Assembly: GCF_025698545.1 (NCBI RefSeq)
Contig: NC_068576.1
Span: 48,539,890-48,603,889, forward strand
Source: Gossypium raimondii
Lineage: Eukaryota > Streptophyta > Magnoliopsida > Malvales > Malvaceae
Length of the DNA: 64,000 nucleotides
Direction of reading: 5' to 3'
Shown here: in pieces, positions 22,109-33,904 of the stretch
Position numbering within the stretch: the first letter of the stretch is position 1
How the letters are laid out: every line of letters begins with the position of its first letter
Notes under the pieces: generated by a model
What the model saw: the letters and a program-made list of their open reading frames with translations, nothing else
Databases searched by the model: none
What the model was told of the DNA's origin: nothing
Program-made: the position numbers and the translations under genes

Positions 22109-24945
22109 TCAAATTGTATGACTTAGGTTCCTACACCATCCACACAACTTTTGTTGGTTCGTTCTTTCCCGAATATCCATATCATTACGTATTCTACTAG
22201 AGCAAGGTCGACTTTTTGGTTTGCGATACAATTCTCTATCCGGTAACAACTTAAACAGAGCAAGCGATACAGACGACCGCTTACGTTCATCTGGGACCAG
22301 TGGGAATACGTGTCTCCACACATTATACATGTGTTCTATTTTGTACACTTCGTCGACATATCTCATGGAATCTAAACGGTGATTCTAACAAGTTACAATT
22401 GTATGAACACATGTGCAACGAAGTGTGTCAAATGTCTGACAGTCGCAAGTCCTATTTCTCAGGTGTACACGATATTTCCCGCTGGTAATACATTGGTTTG
22501 ATTTGTCAAACTCCGTCACATGAAACCATAGGTTGTCGCAATCGTGACACACTGTGTGCATGGTGTTGGTCTGCGCCATCGCCTTGTTAATTTCTTACAA
22601 TTTGTCAAACTCGCTACTCGCTTTGGAAATAGTGCCACCAAACAAAAATATGTCTCTCGCACAATTGAGGTTATCGACAAATGACGCGTTCCTTTTAGAA
22701 CATAATTTATGCATTTAGCCAGGTTTACGGTCATATGACCATATCGTAGGCCACCATTGTATACTCGTGTCCACTGTTCGAAAGATATATTACAGAGGTA
22801 GTCTGCGCTTTGATCGTTAACTAAACGCAAAATCCTCAACATATTATGAAAACGATCTTTATTGATCTCGTACCCTGCCAATATAAGTTGATAGCGAAAA
22901 TTACATACCACTATTCCATTCAAAATAAATTGAATATTACAAATGAAATTATATTAATAGAGAATAAATACCCATGTTAGTCACTTGTCGTCGTTCATTG
23001 GTAAACCGATATTACCCGTAATAGTTGGAAGTAACGTGCCTTAGACAATACCGATGGTGTGTGCGATCCCATAGGCTTCCCTGTTGCTCAATTGCGGCTA
23101 GTATTAGTGCCCCGATTTGATATAACGCAGATATCAGTTTGGAGGCATACATGCCTCCTTAACCTAGAAAGAAAGAAATCTTTGTCATCACCTGACTCCC
23201 TCGGTGTTATTGCAAATGTAATTGGAAAGATTCTTCCATCGTCAACCTGTGCCACAGCTAGCAATAGCCGATGGGTATATCTACCATACATAAAGGTACC
23301 GTCAATTTGTACCAATGGCTTGCAGTACACTGATGTGTCCCGATATTGCTTAAAGCTCCAGACCAGACGCTTAAACACTTGGCATCTATAGAGCAATCCA
23401 TTGTTGTAATACCCAAGGACCGTTTCAAGTTCTGTTATGCAACCTGAGACGTACCTCTCCAGCACCTGACACCACTGCGAAACCTCATTATATGAAGCGT
23501 CCCACCCACTATGCATATTTTTCAACACCTTCTGCTTAGCTATCCAAGACTTGCGGTAAAAGGGTGTGTACCTCAATTAGCTACGAATATTGGCAATTAA
23601 GACTGACACAGAAGTCTTGGGATCTGCCTTCATCATCGGTAGTATTAAGCTAGCTATCATACCTGAATCCATCTTAGGATAATCTTGTGAAACACCTGTC
23701 TACGAAGAACGTTAAATAATGCAACATTAAGTAATAACATTATTATTCAAAAACCTTAAACACCCAGTGATACTATACTGACAACACAGGTACATGGACC
23801 TTTGTACTTTTTTATCTCCCATAAGCCTGTCTTTTTCCTAAAATAAGCCATGATTTTCCATGAATATGTACCATCTTGCACTGTACACTTAGCCTCGAAC
23901 TTCTCAGATTTGGATTTAACCACGTTGTAGTTAACCCCATGATTGATGCTATGTTATTTCAATGCACTAAGAAAACTATCTTTACTGGAAAACTCCTTAC
24001 CAACTTCCAATTCACCTGAATCTAATGACGAACTTGTACGGTCACGCCTTCTGTGTGGTAGATCTGGAAACTCTAATGCATCATCTGCCGATATATCGAC
24101 ATTATGTATGTGGGCTAAAGGTGAATATGCTCTGAATCGTGGATCTTCTTCTTCATTATTTGAACCCCCTTTAACATCTTCAAGTTCGGATAGAATAGGC
24201 TCTGGTTCAAAAAATAATGCAACTTCTGCACCATCGGGGCCGGGCTCTTGAGGTGGATCCACATCGGACTCATCATCCAACCTACCATCATCTGCAACGT
24301 ACGAAGTCTCCTCACCGGTGGACGTCGTAAAGAGTACATCATCCCTTCTTGTGGACGTTTCGTAACGTGTCCAATCAGATGTGGATTGCCAACCACTAGA
24401 AGTTGATGTCATTCCCTAATATGTATTTCCAGCATCGAACATCGACCCACAGACGTGCATGTCCCATCCACTAACCGAGTGTCATGCAGGAGTTATGTAT
24501 TCTATACTGCCACCAAACACGGGCACTTTCGTGTTTTGCTTCCCACTAACAGAGTGTCGGGTAGGGGTCGTGTATTCCTCTTAAACAACAATAGATGTTG
24601 AAGTCGCAAATGTTTCTTTTGGCGATGAAAATTGTACATATAACTCAAGATAAGGTGATCCACTAGCGAGATGAGTCTGCACCATCGCCTCAAAGCTACA
24701 GCCACCTTTGATATCAAATGAGTCATATGTCACGGGATCAATCGAAGCACAAAATCGATACTTAATAGAAGAAACCCTCATTTGCGTCGTTCCAAAAATT
24801 TTGCGCCTAATTCTTTTGCGAAATTCTGTCAAATTTATAGCCTGGTTAAAAACCAGTCACATTATGTTCTTCAATAAAAAAACAACGCTGTTCTCGGTGT
24901 CACGGGCCCCACCATCATAGTAATTAACAGCACTAATGCTGATGG
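22109..24945 (-). pseudogene. MURA-type MULE transposase, broken
   Basis: Read on the minus strand the pieces appear in the right order. An N-terminal region near 24930-24580 contains VNYYDGGA and EFRKRIRRKIFGTTQ. A S/D/E-rich stretch follows (24412-23954). The MULE transposase core is at 23576-23088, with YCKPLVQIDGTFMYGRY (catalytic D of the DDE triad) and LLLAVAQVDDGRIFPITFAI. Next comes a segment with FEQWTRVYNGGLRYGHMTVN (22923-22516). A SWIM zinc finger CDCQTFDTLRCTCVH lies at about 22480-22410, and the C-terminal tail runs to 22109. Stops and frame changes separate the pieces. It faces the PMD gene tail to tail with about 180 bp between them. Confidence 0.87.
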
Positions 24946-26529
24946 TTGTCTATTCCACCAATATAATCCTACACCTAATTTGCAAACTTGAGCAGTATAG
25001 GGAGTATGGTCGATCCCTCAGAGACTGGGTTCACGTAAAATTATTGCTCTTTCTCGACCAGATTCGTGTCTGGGCAGTTGTCGTGCCCAAAAAATTTGGG
25101 GGAGAATAAAAATTGTAAACTTGAAATAAACAGAAAAAGATGCGTAAAAAGTAAACGCTGAAAACAAATAATAAAAACAGTTAAATAAATCTGAAGAAAG
25201 ATTAATTAAACTTAGCTCAGCTTCAGGCACGGGTTTTTCCTCATCTTTGAACCGATCCTCGAAATTAGATGAACTCCTCTTTTCCAATAAGCTAGTTATA
25301 ACTACCAAAGATGCCTCGGACACCAATTCTTCCTTGTGTAAATTAGTTATGGAACGTCCTATAACTAACTCTTACCGATTAAACAACCAACGAAATGTTC
25401 GTGGTTTAGAACTCCGGCAACTTTGCGTTCTAGAAGAGCCTAGCTCGAACCAATGTCCTCAACCGCGTGGGACATTTAAATTCGATTACTACTTTCATTG
25501 ACGGAACCAAACAGCAATCCCCACTTGGCACGCCAATGTGTTCACGAAAAACCGATTAGACAATCGATCCTTTCAGAACTCCAACTGTACGTCTAACCAT
25601 ACTAACTCAAACAACGTCTTTTTTTACTTAGTGTTGATTTTACTTTGTGAGTTGATGAAGTCATACTCTTAATTCGGAGAAGTAATAAATACTAAAAATT
25701 AGGAATTGAATTGCTCGGGTTCGTAACTCACGGATCTTGACAAAGCTAACACCAACCTGAAACTGAAATGAGTTTAGTTAACTAAAGGTTTGAGCATATT
25801 GGAGTTGGTCATATCTTGAGTAGGTTGGATGAAAGAAAATTGTTGAAATGGTAAAAAGTGGGTGGCTTAATATGTGGAATAGTTTTAGGTTACAGGGAAT
25901 GATAAAAAGGTTTGGAAAAGAAAAATGTAAGTAGTGTAGGTTGGGGACAAGCTAGAAATTAATAAATTGAAAGTAAAGAAACCAAAGACAACAAATAATT
26001 TTGAGAGAATGAAGGAAAGATTGCATTCCAAATATGAAAGCTTGATTGAAAACTTGATGAATGAATGAACATAGTAGCCCCTATTTATACTAGTGGCCTT
26101 GAACAAATTTGCCTAATTAAAGGCCGCTAGCCATAGAAAATTAAGGAAAAATATTCTCATGATATCAAAAATCCCTACATAATCTCCCACTAAGTCAAAA
26201 TAAAATTTCAGCTAATTACATCTTGGAAAAATTCTATTTTGGCCCGCCTTCTTTGCTCCTTTCTTCAATCTAACCCAATTGCTTCTCCTTTTTCTCTTTT
26301 GACCCCAAATTGCACCCTTGTATAAAATTCAATATAAAATGGAGAAAACCAGTGGTGCATTCTCATAAATTGACCAATTAAATTACATGAAATATGTATT
26401 TTTAGCATTTAATCAAATACGTTCACTCATCTTCAATTTCTATTCTGGTTAGCCTCTCTAATTTTTCTTGCTGTAACTTATGCAACCTAAGAATGAAATT
26501 TGGCTCATTTATAGCCTAAGGCCAAACAT
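24946..26529. other. non-coding interior of the MULE
   Basis: About 1.6 kb upstream of the transposase start. No open frame with a recognised family. The sequence TATAGGGAGTATGGTCGATC near 24996 looks like a motif I associate with other plant repeats, so this part may be a nested insertion, but I could not define ends. Confidence 0.4.
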
Positions 26530-27060
26530 GAACTACTGTAGAAAAAGAGCGTCGACGTGGGAGCTTTTTTTCATCAATTTTGCTGACAGTGCATCCTGCT
26601 TGAAGTGTTTTTGACACTATTTGTTCAGAGCCGTCTTCTTAAAATTATTTTTGCAAGAACTACTGTAAAAAAGAGTGTCCACGTGGGAGTTTTTTTCAAT
26701 AATTTTGCTGACAGTGCATTCTGCTTGAAGCATTTTTGACACTGTTTGTTCAGAATCATCTTCTCAAACTTATTTTTTCAGGAACTACTGTAGAAAAAGA
26801 GCGTCCACGTGGGATCTTTTTTTAGTAATTTTGCTGACAGTGCATCCTGATTGAAGCATTTTTGACACTATTTGTTCATAAACGTCTTCTCAAAATTATT
26901 TTTTCAGAAACTAATGTAGAAAAAGAGAGTCCACGTGGGAGCTTTTTTCAGTAATTTTGCTGACAGTGCATCTTGCTTGAAGTGTTTTTGACACTATTTG
27001 TTCAGAACCGTATTCTCAAATTTATTTTTTCAGGAACTACTGTGGAAAAAAAAATAAAAT
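26530..27060. repeat. four-copy 126-bp tandem repeat with G-box cores
   Basis: Units begin GAACTACTGTAGAAAAAGAG at 26530, 26657, 26782, 26907, with a partial fifth at 27034. Each continues through GTCCACGTGGGA, GCTGACAGTGCAT, TTTGACACT and TTGTTCAGA. The palindrome CACGTG (G-box) is at 26680, 26806 and 26932, exactly 126 bp apart. The first unit has GACGTG at 26554. The array lies inside the right end of the MULE, upstream of its transposase gene. Confidence 0.9.
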
Positions 27061-27084
27061 CCTTATTGTCAATATAATTTTCCC

Positions 27085-27360
27085 TAAACCCTAAACCTAA
27101 ACACAATATTATTTTTTAAAAAAACTAAACCCTAATTTAAGTAATTTTCTTAAAAACACTAAACACTAATTTAATTAATTTATTTAAAACTCTTAAACCC
27201 TAATTTAATTAATTTTTAAAAAAGAACACTAAATCCTGATTTATTTTTTAAAATTCTTAAAACCCATAACCCTAAATTATTTTAACAAAACTCTAACCCT
27301 AAACCCCTAAAAACCTAAAACCAAAAAACCGTAGGGACTAAACATGCAAAAAGCCCTAAC
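27085..27360. repeat. degenerate telomere-like CCCTAA tract
   Basis: Contains CCCTAAACCCTAAACC near 27085 and about ten scattered CCCTAA/ACCCTAA units in A- and T-rich sequence. This resembles a decayed interstitial telomere-type repeat, but low-complexity drift could give the same picture. Confidence 0.5.
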
Positions 27361-27364
27361 CTAG

Positions 27365-27604
27365 AAAAACACGGAGCAAAACATGCCCCTGGGGGAGCGA
27401 TTTTGTCACATTAGCAAAGCGCGTCGACGTCAGCACGTTTTGTGCTGAAATGGCAAAATCGCTCCCCAATGGCGCGTTTTGCTGAAATTTCACCATAAAA
27501 AACTCCTACGTGGACGCGTTTTGTCAAAATTAGCCGTTTTTGGTAAATAATGCAGAAATTGACCCATTTCCGTAAATATACTTGGAAATGTAGATAAATT
27601 AGTC
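27365..27604 (-). repeat. right terminal inverted repeat of the MULE
   Basis: About 240 bp, reverse complement of 19630-19878 with moderate divergence. Its outer end is 209 bp from the start codon of the next gene. Confidence 0.88.
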
Positions 27605-27813
27605 AGTAAATTGTCTATATGTATTTATTTCTACTTATTTTAAAATAATTTAATTCTCTTTTATATATATATTTTTAACTATCAACATTGGACTTAGTAT
27701 TTTACCAATAAATTCTTTTATGTAGACTGCTGCGTAATTATAAAAGCTGATTCAGATGCAAAACATAAGCTCTTAAATTTTCTGATTCCATTCTAAGCTG
27801 CAATCTACAAAAC

Positions 27814-28527
27814 ATGGTAGAAACCGATGGAATTTTAGAAAGCTTATTATTTGAATGGGAAAATTTCAATTCCATCGCCTCAAAATCAGAACCCAGTCAA
27901 CTAATAAAGCAGCCAAGGTCGATGGTGATGATCCGAGACTCCCTTCCTCAATCCAACCTCTCCATCTTCCCTCCCATCAACCATGAAAATCTCCATTATC
28001 AAATTCAACAACAACAACAAAACCCAGTTTCCGAACCATCTCTGTTACCGCCGTCCGGTTCCGGTGATGTCATCCAATCATCCGGTGATCATGGGTTCGG
28101 AGTTTGGTTGGGTACTTTGCTTCAAATTGTGCGTGCTAAGATCGTTACCCTCGCCTGTTATTTCAGTTATGAAAACGGGACCATTGGAAGGGCATTTCGG
28201 TCTTTTAGGGGGATCGCTGACGTGGCGCTCCTGGTGCTATTATGGTGGTTGTGCAAGCGGATACGGCGGCGGAGGTGCGGGGAAGAGAGCATGGAACGGT
28301 TGAAAACAATAATAAAAGAGAAAGACGAGGTAAGGTATTTGTTGAAATGCCTAAGTGAATTCAAACCAACAAATTTTAGTCCAATAAAACTCGGACAGTA
28401 CTATTTTGGACTTCAATCTCTTGTTGGTAATGCGTTCTGGATTCAATGTATGTTGATTGTACAGAAAATTATGGGATTGTTGAACCAGATTGCCCAAATG
28501 AATGCAAGGATGGGTAGCAAGTCGTAA
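27814..28527 (+). CDS. uncharacterised small protein with hydrophobic segments
   Basis: 237 aa, ATG in a good context, single exon, base composition and codon use like the neighbouring genes. Residues 1-95 are hydrophilic with a Q run (about 64-69) and many P and S. Residues 97-118 (VWLGTLLQIVRAKIVTLACYF) are amphipathic. Residues 134-147 (IADVALLVLLWWLC) form a hydrophobic segment followed by the basic stop-transfer-like KRIRRRR. The C-terminal 80 residues are mixed, with a second hydrophobic patch. I do not recognise the family. It may be a plant-specific membrane protein. The MULE end 209 bp upstream probably overlaps its promoter. Confidence 0.7.
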   Translation: MVETDGILESLLFEWENFNSIASKSEPSQLIKQPRSMVMIRDSLPQSNLSIFPPINHENLHYQIQQQQQNPVSEPSLLPPSGSGDVIQSSGDHGFGVWLGTLLQIVRAKIVTLACYFSYENGTIGRAFRSFRGIADVALLVLLWWLCKRIRRRRCGEESMERLKTIIKEKDEVRYLLKCLSEFKPTNFSPIKLGQYYFGLQSLVGNAFWIQCMLIVQKIMGLLNQIAQMNARMGSKS

Positions 28528-29385
28528 AGCTCAAGTTTTCAAAGCTGACCCAGTGATCACATGTGGTTCAAGATTCACCGATTTTGATGGCAATCCTGGA
28601 GGTAATTTTTAAGACCAAAACATCACCATTTCTCTATTTGGTTGATAAATGGGATTTACTATTGATTGCCGTGTAGTTATAGTGTATGGAGTATATTCTT
28701 TCCCCTAATTTATGTTTTCCATATATATGATTAGTGAGTATTGTTTTGTTCATCGGGTTTCTGGTTATGATCCCAAAGCTCCTGCATTGTTTTCTCTCAC
28801 TGCAATCTTCTTCTTCTGTTGGTTTAAAACATACTTCACCATATAAAATATAAGTTTTAAAAATGGTAATGAAGTTAGTAGAGATGATATTTGAAATATT
28901 TGAGAATGAAAAATAAATATATTACATATAGCAGGAATCACTCAATTCTATATAGCAGGAAAATATAGACCGTAGTAGAATGGTGGTAAACTTTACAAGA
29001 ATTAGATATCCGACTTGTTGGATCGTATATTGGACAAAGTCTTGTTTGTAATTTGGATGATTTGATGATTAAGTTTTATTTTTATTTTAATATTTAATAA
29101 ATAGTAATTGAAACACACATATCGAGCCGAGCTAATAATAGATTAAATATAATAATTATCCAGTAAAATTCCTTAAGCAGACGCCATTTATTTTAATGTA
29201 TAATAAAATAATAATTAAATCATTAAAAAAGATATTTTGTATCCTTTTAAATTCACTTGTGAAGTTTATTTTTCTGCCAGTTTTACTGCACTAGCTGTGG
29301 ACAGAATAATTACCTTAAAAAATTGATACCACAAACGGGCAACATACATACCAAATGTGATTGAGACTTCTAGGTACTTTCTTTT
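28528..29385. other. intergenic spacer
   Basis: 3' flank of the small-protein gene and AT-rich sequence. No recognised feature. Confidence 0.5.
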
Positions 29386-29890
29386 TTATATTAAAAATAG
29401 GAATCTAATAGAAGCGCCATTAGAATTAGACAGTAAGGATTTACTATCTAATCGAATCTGATTAGCAACTTTAGCAGGAGCTACATGTAATACTCGATGA
29501 CTAATTGGAAACTCTTTCATTAATTTTACCAGACTGTGGAGAGCAAGAGTTGCTTCTCTTGGAATCTGTTTTATGACCACACGCCAATCGCTTTTACACA
29601 ATTCTTAGATTCTTGAGATCAAATCTATTCACTTGTCCTTTGAGACCATAAAAAATACATTTTAACGCAATCAATTTTAATTATAACCTCCTTCCACTTA
29701 ACATCCCATACTAGTTAGAGGCCATCATAAATAGTCTAAAACTTAACTTGATCACCATTACATATTTCAATATTTCTCCCAATCCCCCATAACTACTTAC
29801 CATATTCACCTTTTGCAACAATTGTCGAAGAAGTGAGTCCCGAAGACGGATTGCAAGCCCCTTTAACATTCAATTTTAAAGAACCAGTAG
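29386..29890 (-). pseudogene. RNase H-domain remnant of a non-LTR-type element
   Basis: On the minus strand, reading across a few stops, the fragments LNVKGACNPSSG, IYDGL.LVWDVKWKEVIIKIDC and then DWRVVIKQIPREATLALHSL appear in the order of a plant RVT_3/RNase H domain. In intact copies these read roughly LN.DGA, a central hydrophobic part with DC, and IPRE.N..A..L. The 71-codon open frame at 29386-29601 is its C-terminal part. The catalytic layout is not intact. Confidence 0.6.
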
Positions 29891-31340
29891 ATGGTGGAAT
29901 CCACCTACAATATTTGATTTTAGTTTTTGCTACTTGTTTAGAATTTTTTTTATCGTGCTAATAATTTTTATAGTAATTAATGTTTTTTTATAAATATAAA
30001 TTATGATATTGTGTAATTACAACTTATATTATCAAACATGATATAAAAAGTACAATGTAATTATACCCTATTAGCCAAGCATACCTAAGGAATTACAAAT
30101 CTTTGTAATTAGAAAAGAATGTAATTTTACACTTTCATTCAATTACTCTTTTGTCCAAATAGACCTTTAAAATTAATTCTTAGTTTTTTGCTTTCAAATT
30201 TTTAATCTATCATTTTTGAATTTAAAAATTCAATCACAAATTTATAATCTATTAAAATTCTTTTGTTATTTGATTTGGCATATTGAAATTTAATAGAAAA
30301 ATACAATGTAATAAACCTGAAATTTAGTGTTTGACAATTTTAGAAATCCACAACATTATAATCAAAATAAAATATTTAATTAAGTATAAAGATTAAATAT
30401 CAAATTAGAGCACAATATAAAAATCAAAATGGAAATTTGACCATTATTATTATATAATCTCAAAAAAAAAAAAGCAGCAAAAGGTTGTATATTTAGACAC
30501 ATGTACAACCATATAATACTATGATAATAAAAGTTTAGATTCCAAATTATGTCAAAAATTAAAAATAAATTTAAAATGTGAACATAAAATAAGAACCAAA
30601 ACTAAAAATAAAATTTGAGGCTTTGATTGTGTATTTAGAGAGGCATGAAAATGGTTATATTTAATAATTTTTATTATGTTAATGTTGAAATGACTCGACA
30701 CAAGCAAAAACACAACACACTTCATGCATACATAAATTTATTAAGTCTGAAATATGTACAAAACTATGAATCGAAAAAGCAAGAGTAAAAGTTTGGTTCA
30801 TCCAAAAAATAGATGAAAAATTAGGTAGTGGCTCCCTCCTACAATCATAACAGTTCAGTTCGATTTTGCAGCTAAAAGAAAACCCCAACCAAATACATGA
30901 GACAAAACAAAAGATGAAACCTTAGGTAATGGCTCTAACACTACAGTTCACATTATGACAAGATTTCAGTATATAGAAGATATGAAGAAAAAAAAATTCA
31001 AGCATATAACAAATGCATTACCAGAGCTACCAATACGCTGTTTGTCCCGACAACTCACTCCGTGGTACAACCCCAAAACTCAAACTTTTTCATGATTTGA
31101 TCCGAGTAAATGATAACTAAACATTCTAATCAAGTAATTATCGGCAACTTAAGCTTCCTTCTTCTATATTTCCCCTCTTTTTGCTGCTTGCTTTGACCAA
31201 TAAAAAACATGGAACCCATAACTTTTCATTTAATTCGACACAATTTTACCAAACAAGTTGAAGCGTATGGCAATTGAAATTAGCTTTTCAACTGCGAAAT
31301 TACATTACCTATATGACACGTTTAGTACCTGTTCCGATTG
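29891..31340. other. AT-rich spacer and 3' flank of XXT5
   Basis: No gene recognised. The part nearest 31340 (about 31000 on) is probably the 3' UTR of the minus-strand xylosyltransferase gene. Confidence 0.5.
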
Positions 31341-32723
31341 CTAGCTCTTTGATTCAGTTTTTCCATGCACTGAACGACGGATGTCGAGCTGATCAACAAT
31401 CTCCAAAGGAATTGCCGTCTCGTTCCTGATCCTCTTAATGTTGGGGCCTAACAATCCCCTATGTCTAAACCCATAAAGCTTAAGCACCTGGTTATCAGCA
31501 AAATTGAATGCCCTTTGCATGCTGCGCAAGCACCTCTCCACAGAGTAATCTCCATAACTCCCACAGGGCTTGCAGCCCACAAAATGAGTCACAAATGGCC
31601 ACCTCTCATCTCCCAATCCCGGATGATATTTCTCCATCATCTCTTCGTACCTATCAACCAGCCCTGCCCAATAACCATGCAAATAGTATTGATTCTCAAT
31701 GAACACTTTATCCATCCATTGATCCTTTTGCGAAAGCAACAAGTAAATCAAAGCCGACTGGTCATCGGCTTCGAATGCAGGCCTTCCTTTTAAATTAGCA
31801 GTCAAAATCCTCCCAGCCTCCTCACGAATCGGACCCTTAGGTCCCATCGGCGCCCACGCATCAAGCAAATCCAATGACCACTGGCAATTCCGAAACAGAA
31901 AACTCCCTGTATTCAATGCGATCCACGACTTCTGCTCGAATAACAAATCGGGGTAGCCATGAATAACCAAATTATACTTCTCATACTTGTACAAAGGAAT
32001 CTCAAACACCATATCTGTAAAAAAAGCATCACTATCCATCCACCAAATCCACTCAAGTTCGGGATGAGACAACATTAACCTCCTAATCAATGGCAATTTC
32101 GCCCAATAACCAGCAAGTTCCTTGTCTAAATGAGCCATGTTATAAACAATTTCAATCCCATGAAGCCTACAGTAATCAATCTTATTCTTTATCGCTTTCA
32201 ATAAATAATGGTCTCCTATAGCATTGTCACAAGGGTTAGGGGGCGACCCAGTGACGAGCAAGATTCGAGCTTTTCCATTAACAAAATTAGGGAATTCAGG
32301 GTTTTTGGAAAGCCAAACCTTACGCTGCTGATCCCAGTCCGTAATTTTGGGCCCCAGAGTGTATGTAACATTAGGATTGAGCTCAGTTTCAGGAGATTCA
32401 TCGGGATCCGTGGGGTCGGAGTCGGAACGGATCTCAGCTAGGATCCGGTTGGTTTCTTCGATCAGGTTTTGGTTGATGGCTTCGGCTTCGGAGCTTCCCA
32501 AATTTCCGACGCCGATTGTGCCGCGCAAGACGAGGATCGTAACGAAGCCGCAAAGGATTGTGATTTTAATGTTGTTGAATGTCTTGTGCATCTGCCTGCC
32601 ACGCGGCATACTGGGAAATCCACGGTCTCTTCCGCCAGCGCCAGCCTCGTTGCGGATTGTCGGTAAACCTCCGCCGCCGCCAGTAGAAGATCTCTTCTGC
32701 GGGGCGAAATTATCTTGACCCAT
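31341..32723 (-). CDS. XXT5: xyloglucan 6-xylosyltransferase, GT34 family
   Basis: 460 aa, single exon. It starts at the ATG at 32723 (MGQDNF), since the upstream extension of the frame begins only at TTG and family members start MGQD. It is a type II Golgi membrane protein that transfers xylose from UDP-xylose to the beta-1,4-glucan backbone of xyloglucan. A glycine-rich cytosolic tail (residues 1-50) is followed by a membrane anchor at about 51-73 (NIKITILCGFVTILVLRGTI), a stem, and a GT34 catalytic domain from about 145. Visible catalytic motifs are WIWWMDSDAFF (DSD at 230-232, nucleotide-sugar/metal binding), WIALNTGSFLFRNCQWS, EADDQSALIYLL, and HFVGCKPCGSY. The N terminus and stem match my recollection of Arabidopsis XXT5 (At1g74380) better than XXT1/2. 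No break in the frame; likely functional. Confidence 0.95.
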   Translation of the reverse strand: MGQDNFAPQKRSSTGGGGGLPTIRNEAGAGGRDRGFPSMPRGRQMHKTFNNIKITILCGFVTILVLRGTIGVGNLGSSEAEAINQNLIEETNRILAEIRSDSDPTDPDESPETELNPNVTYTLGPKITDWDQQRKVWLSKNPEFPNFVNGKARILLVTGSPPNPCDNAIGDHYLLKAIKNKIDYCRLHGIEIVYNMAHLDKELAGYWAKLPLIRRLMLSHPELEWIWWMDSDAFFTDMVFEIPLYKYEKYNLVIHGYPDLLFEQKSWIALNTGSFLFRNCQWSLDLLDAWAPMGPKGPIREEAGRILTANLKGRPAFEADDQSALIYLLLSQKDQWMDKVFIENQYYLHGYWAGLVDRYEEMMEKYHPGLGDERWPFVTHFVGCKPCGSYGDYSVERCLRSMQRAFNFADNQVLKLYGFRHRGLLGPNIKRIRNETAIPLEIVDQLDIRRSVHGKTESKS

Positions 32724-33904
32724 AAGGGCTATATTGGCTAGGCTGAAGAGATTCAAGATTCTTCTTTAATCTCGTGTTGTATGAAATAATTAAATCTCCC
32801 TAAACGTATACAGCATTATGGCATTAGCATTAAGGGTTTGATTATTTGTTCCCTTCAACTGTATTTTTTTTAATTTGTAGGTTTAAAAAGTAAGGAGAGA
32901 TTAAAACCCTAAAATAATGGAATGATTGAAGGAAGAAGATGGGCAACTGGGGGAAGATCTGATCCAGATTGCTGATTGATTGACTCGTCATCGTTACGCA
33001 TTTCCATTATTTTTATTTTTATTATTTGAATAATTAATTCTCACAGGGTGGAAAATACATTTATCAAAATTCTTATATTAAAATCAAATGAGGTCATACT
33101 TTTTTTCCTCACATTATAGTTGTTTACTGTAATCAAATATTTATATTATCCTCTCTTTTTATATAAGAAAGTTACAAATAGGGTTTCTTTCTATAAAATA
33201 AAGAAAAAGAACAGTAAGTTCTATTTCTATGTGAAACTATCTATACACCAACGTGCCTCCATTTCCTAAAATACAACTCCACTTCTAACTACCCACTGTT
33301 ATTCCCTTTCTCAATTATAAACAAAATCAAAATTCAAACAGTTTTTTCTTTAATTTCTAACACTGACCATCAGATCGACTTAGATCTAACACTTAACAGT
33401 CCAGTGACTTTAATAAAAAGTTTTGAATAATCCAATAACTTCAATAAAAGTTTTTGAATAGTTCAAAGACCAAATTATATTTTTTTAATTAAATGATTAT
33501 AACAAAAACTTAATCATAATTTAGTAATTAATGATATAGTTTACCCATATAATAATAATGATACAATTAAAAATTAAGAAGAGATAAGAAGGTATATATT
33601 CCTTCTTCAAAATGAAACACGTTTATGATATCTTCATGTTTTAGTTAAATAGTTTAAGAACATCCGGCCCGGTGCCTGCGGATTGATTTCGGACAGACAG
33701 CTAGCGTCAACGCGTTGAATCCAATTGTACTGAAGGTCCCCCTTCCGATCCCATCTCAACCACTGTCTTAAAACCCCGTTCCATGTAGCCATGTGCAAAA
33801 CTAAACCCTATTCCATTTCACTATCCTCTGAATTCCAATTGCGTCACAAAGTACATGAATCCCAAAAAACGAAGGGGGGGGGGATGACATTAACCCAAAC
33901 CATT
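32724..33904. other. XXT5 promoter and intergenic spacer
   Basis: Upstream sequence of XXT5 (minus strand) and downstream flank of the P-class PPR gene. A run of ten G at 33874-33883 lies 22 bp beyond the PPR stop codon. No other feature recognised. Confidence 0.5.

Larger units (their letters stand above)
19630..27604. mobile_element. Mutator-like element (MULE), 7975 bp, with transposase and PMD genes
   Basis: Long terminal inverted repeats start GACTAATTTA on the left and end TAAATTAGTC on the right. Flanks are AATAAATTG (19621-19629) and AGTAAATTG (27605-27613), a 9-bp target duplication with one mismatch; 9 bp is the MULE hallmark. Inside are a plant-mobile-domain gene on the plus strand (20.1-21.9 kb) and a MURA-type transposase gene on the minus strand (25-22.1 kb), transcribed towards each other, both decayed. 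A 126-bp tandem array lies near the right end. The element is probably immobile unless served in trans. Confidence 0.88.
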
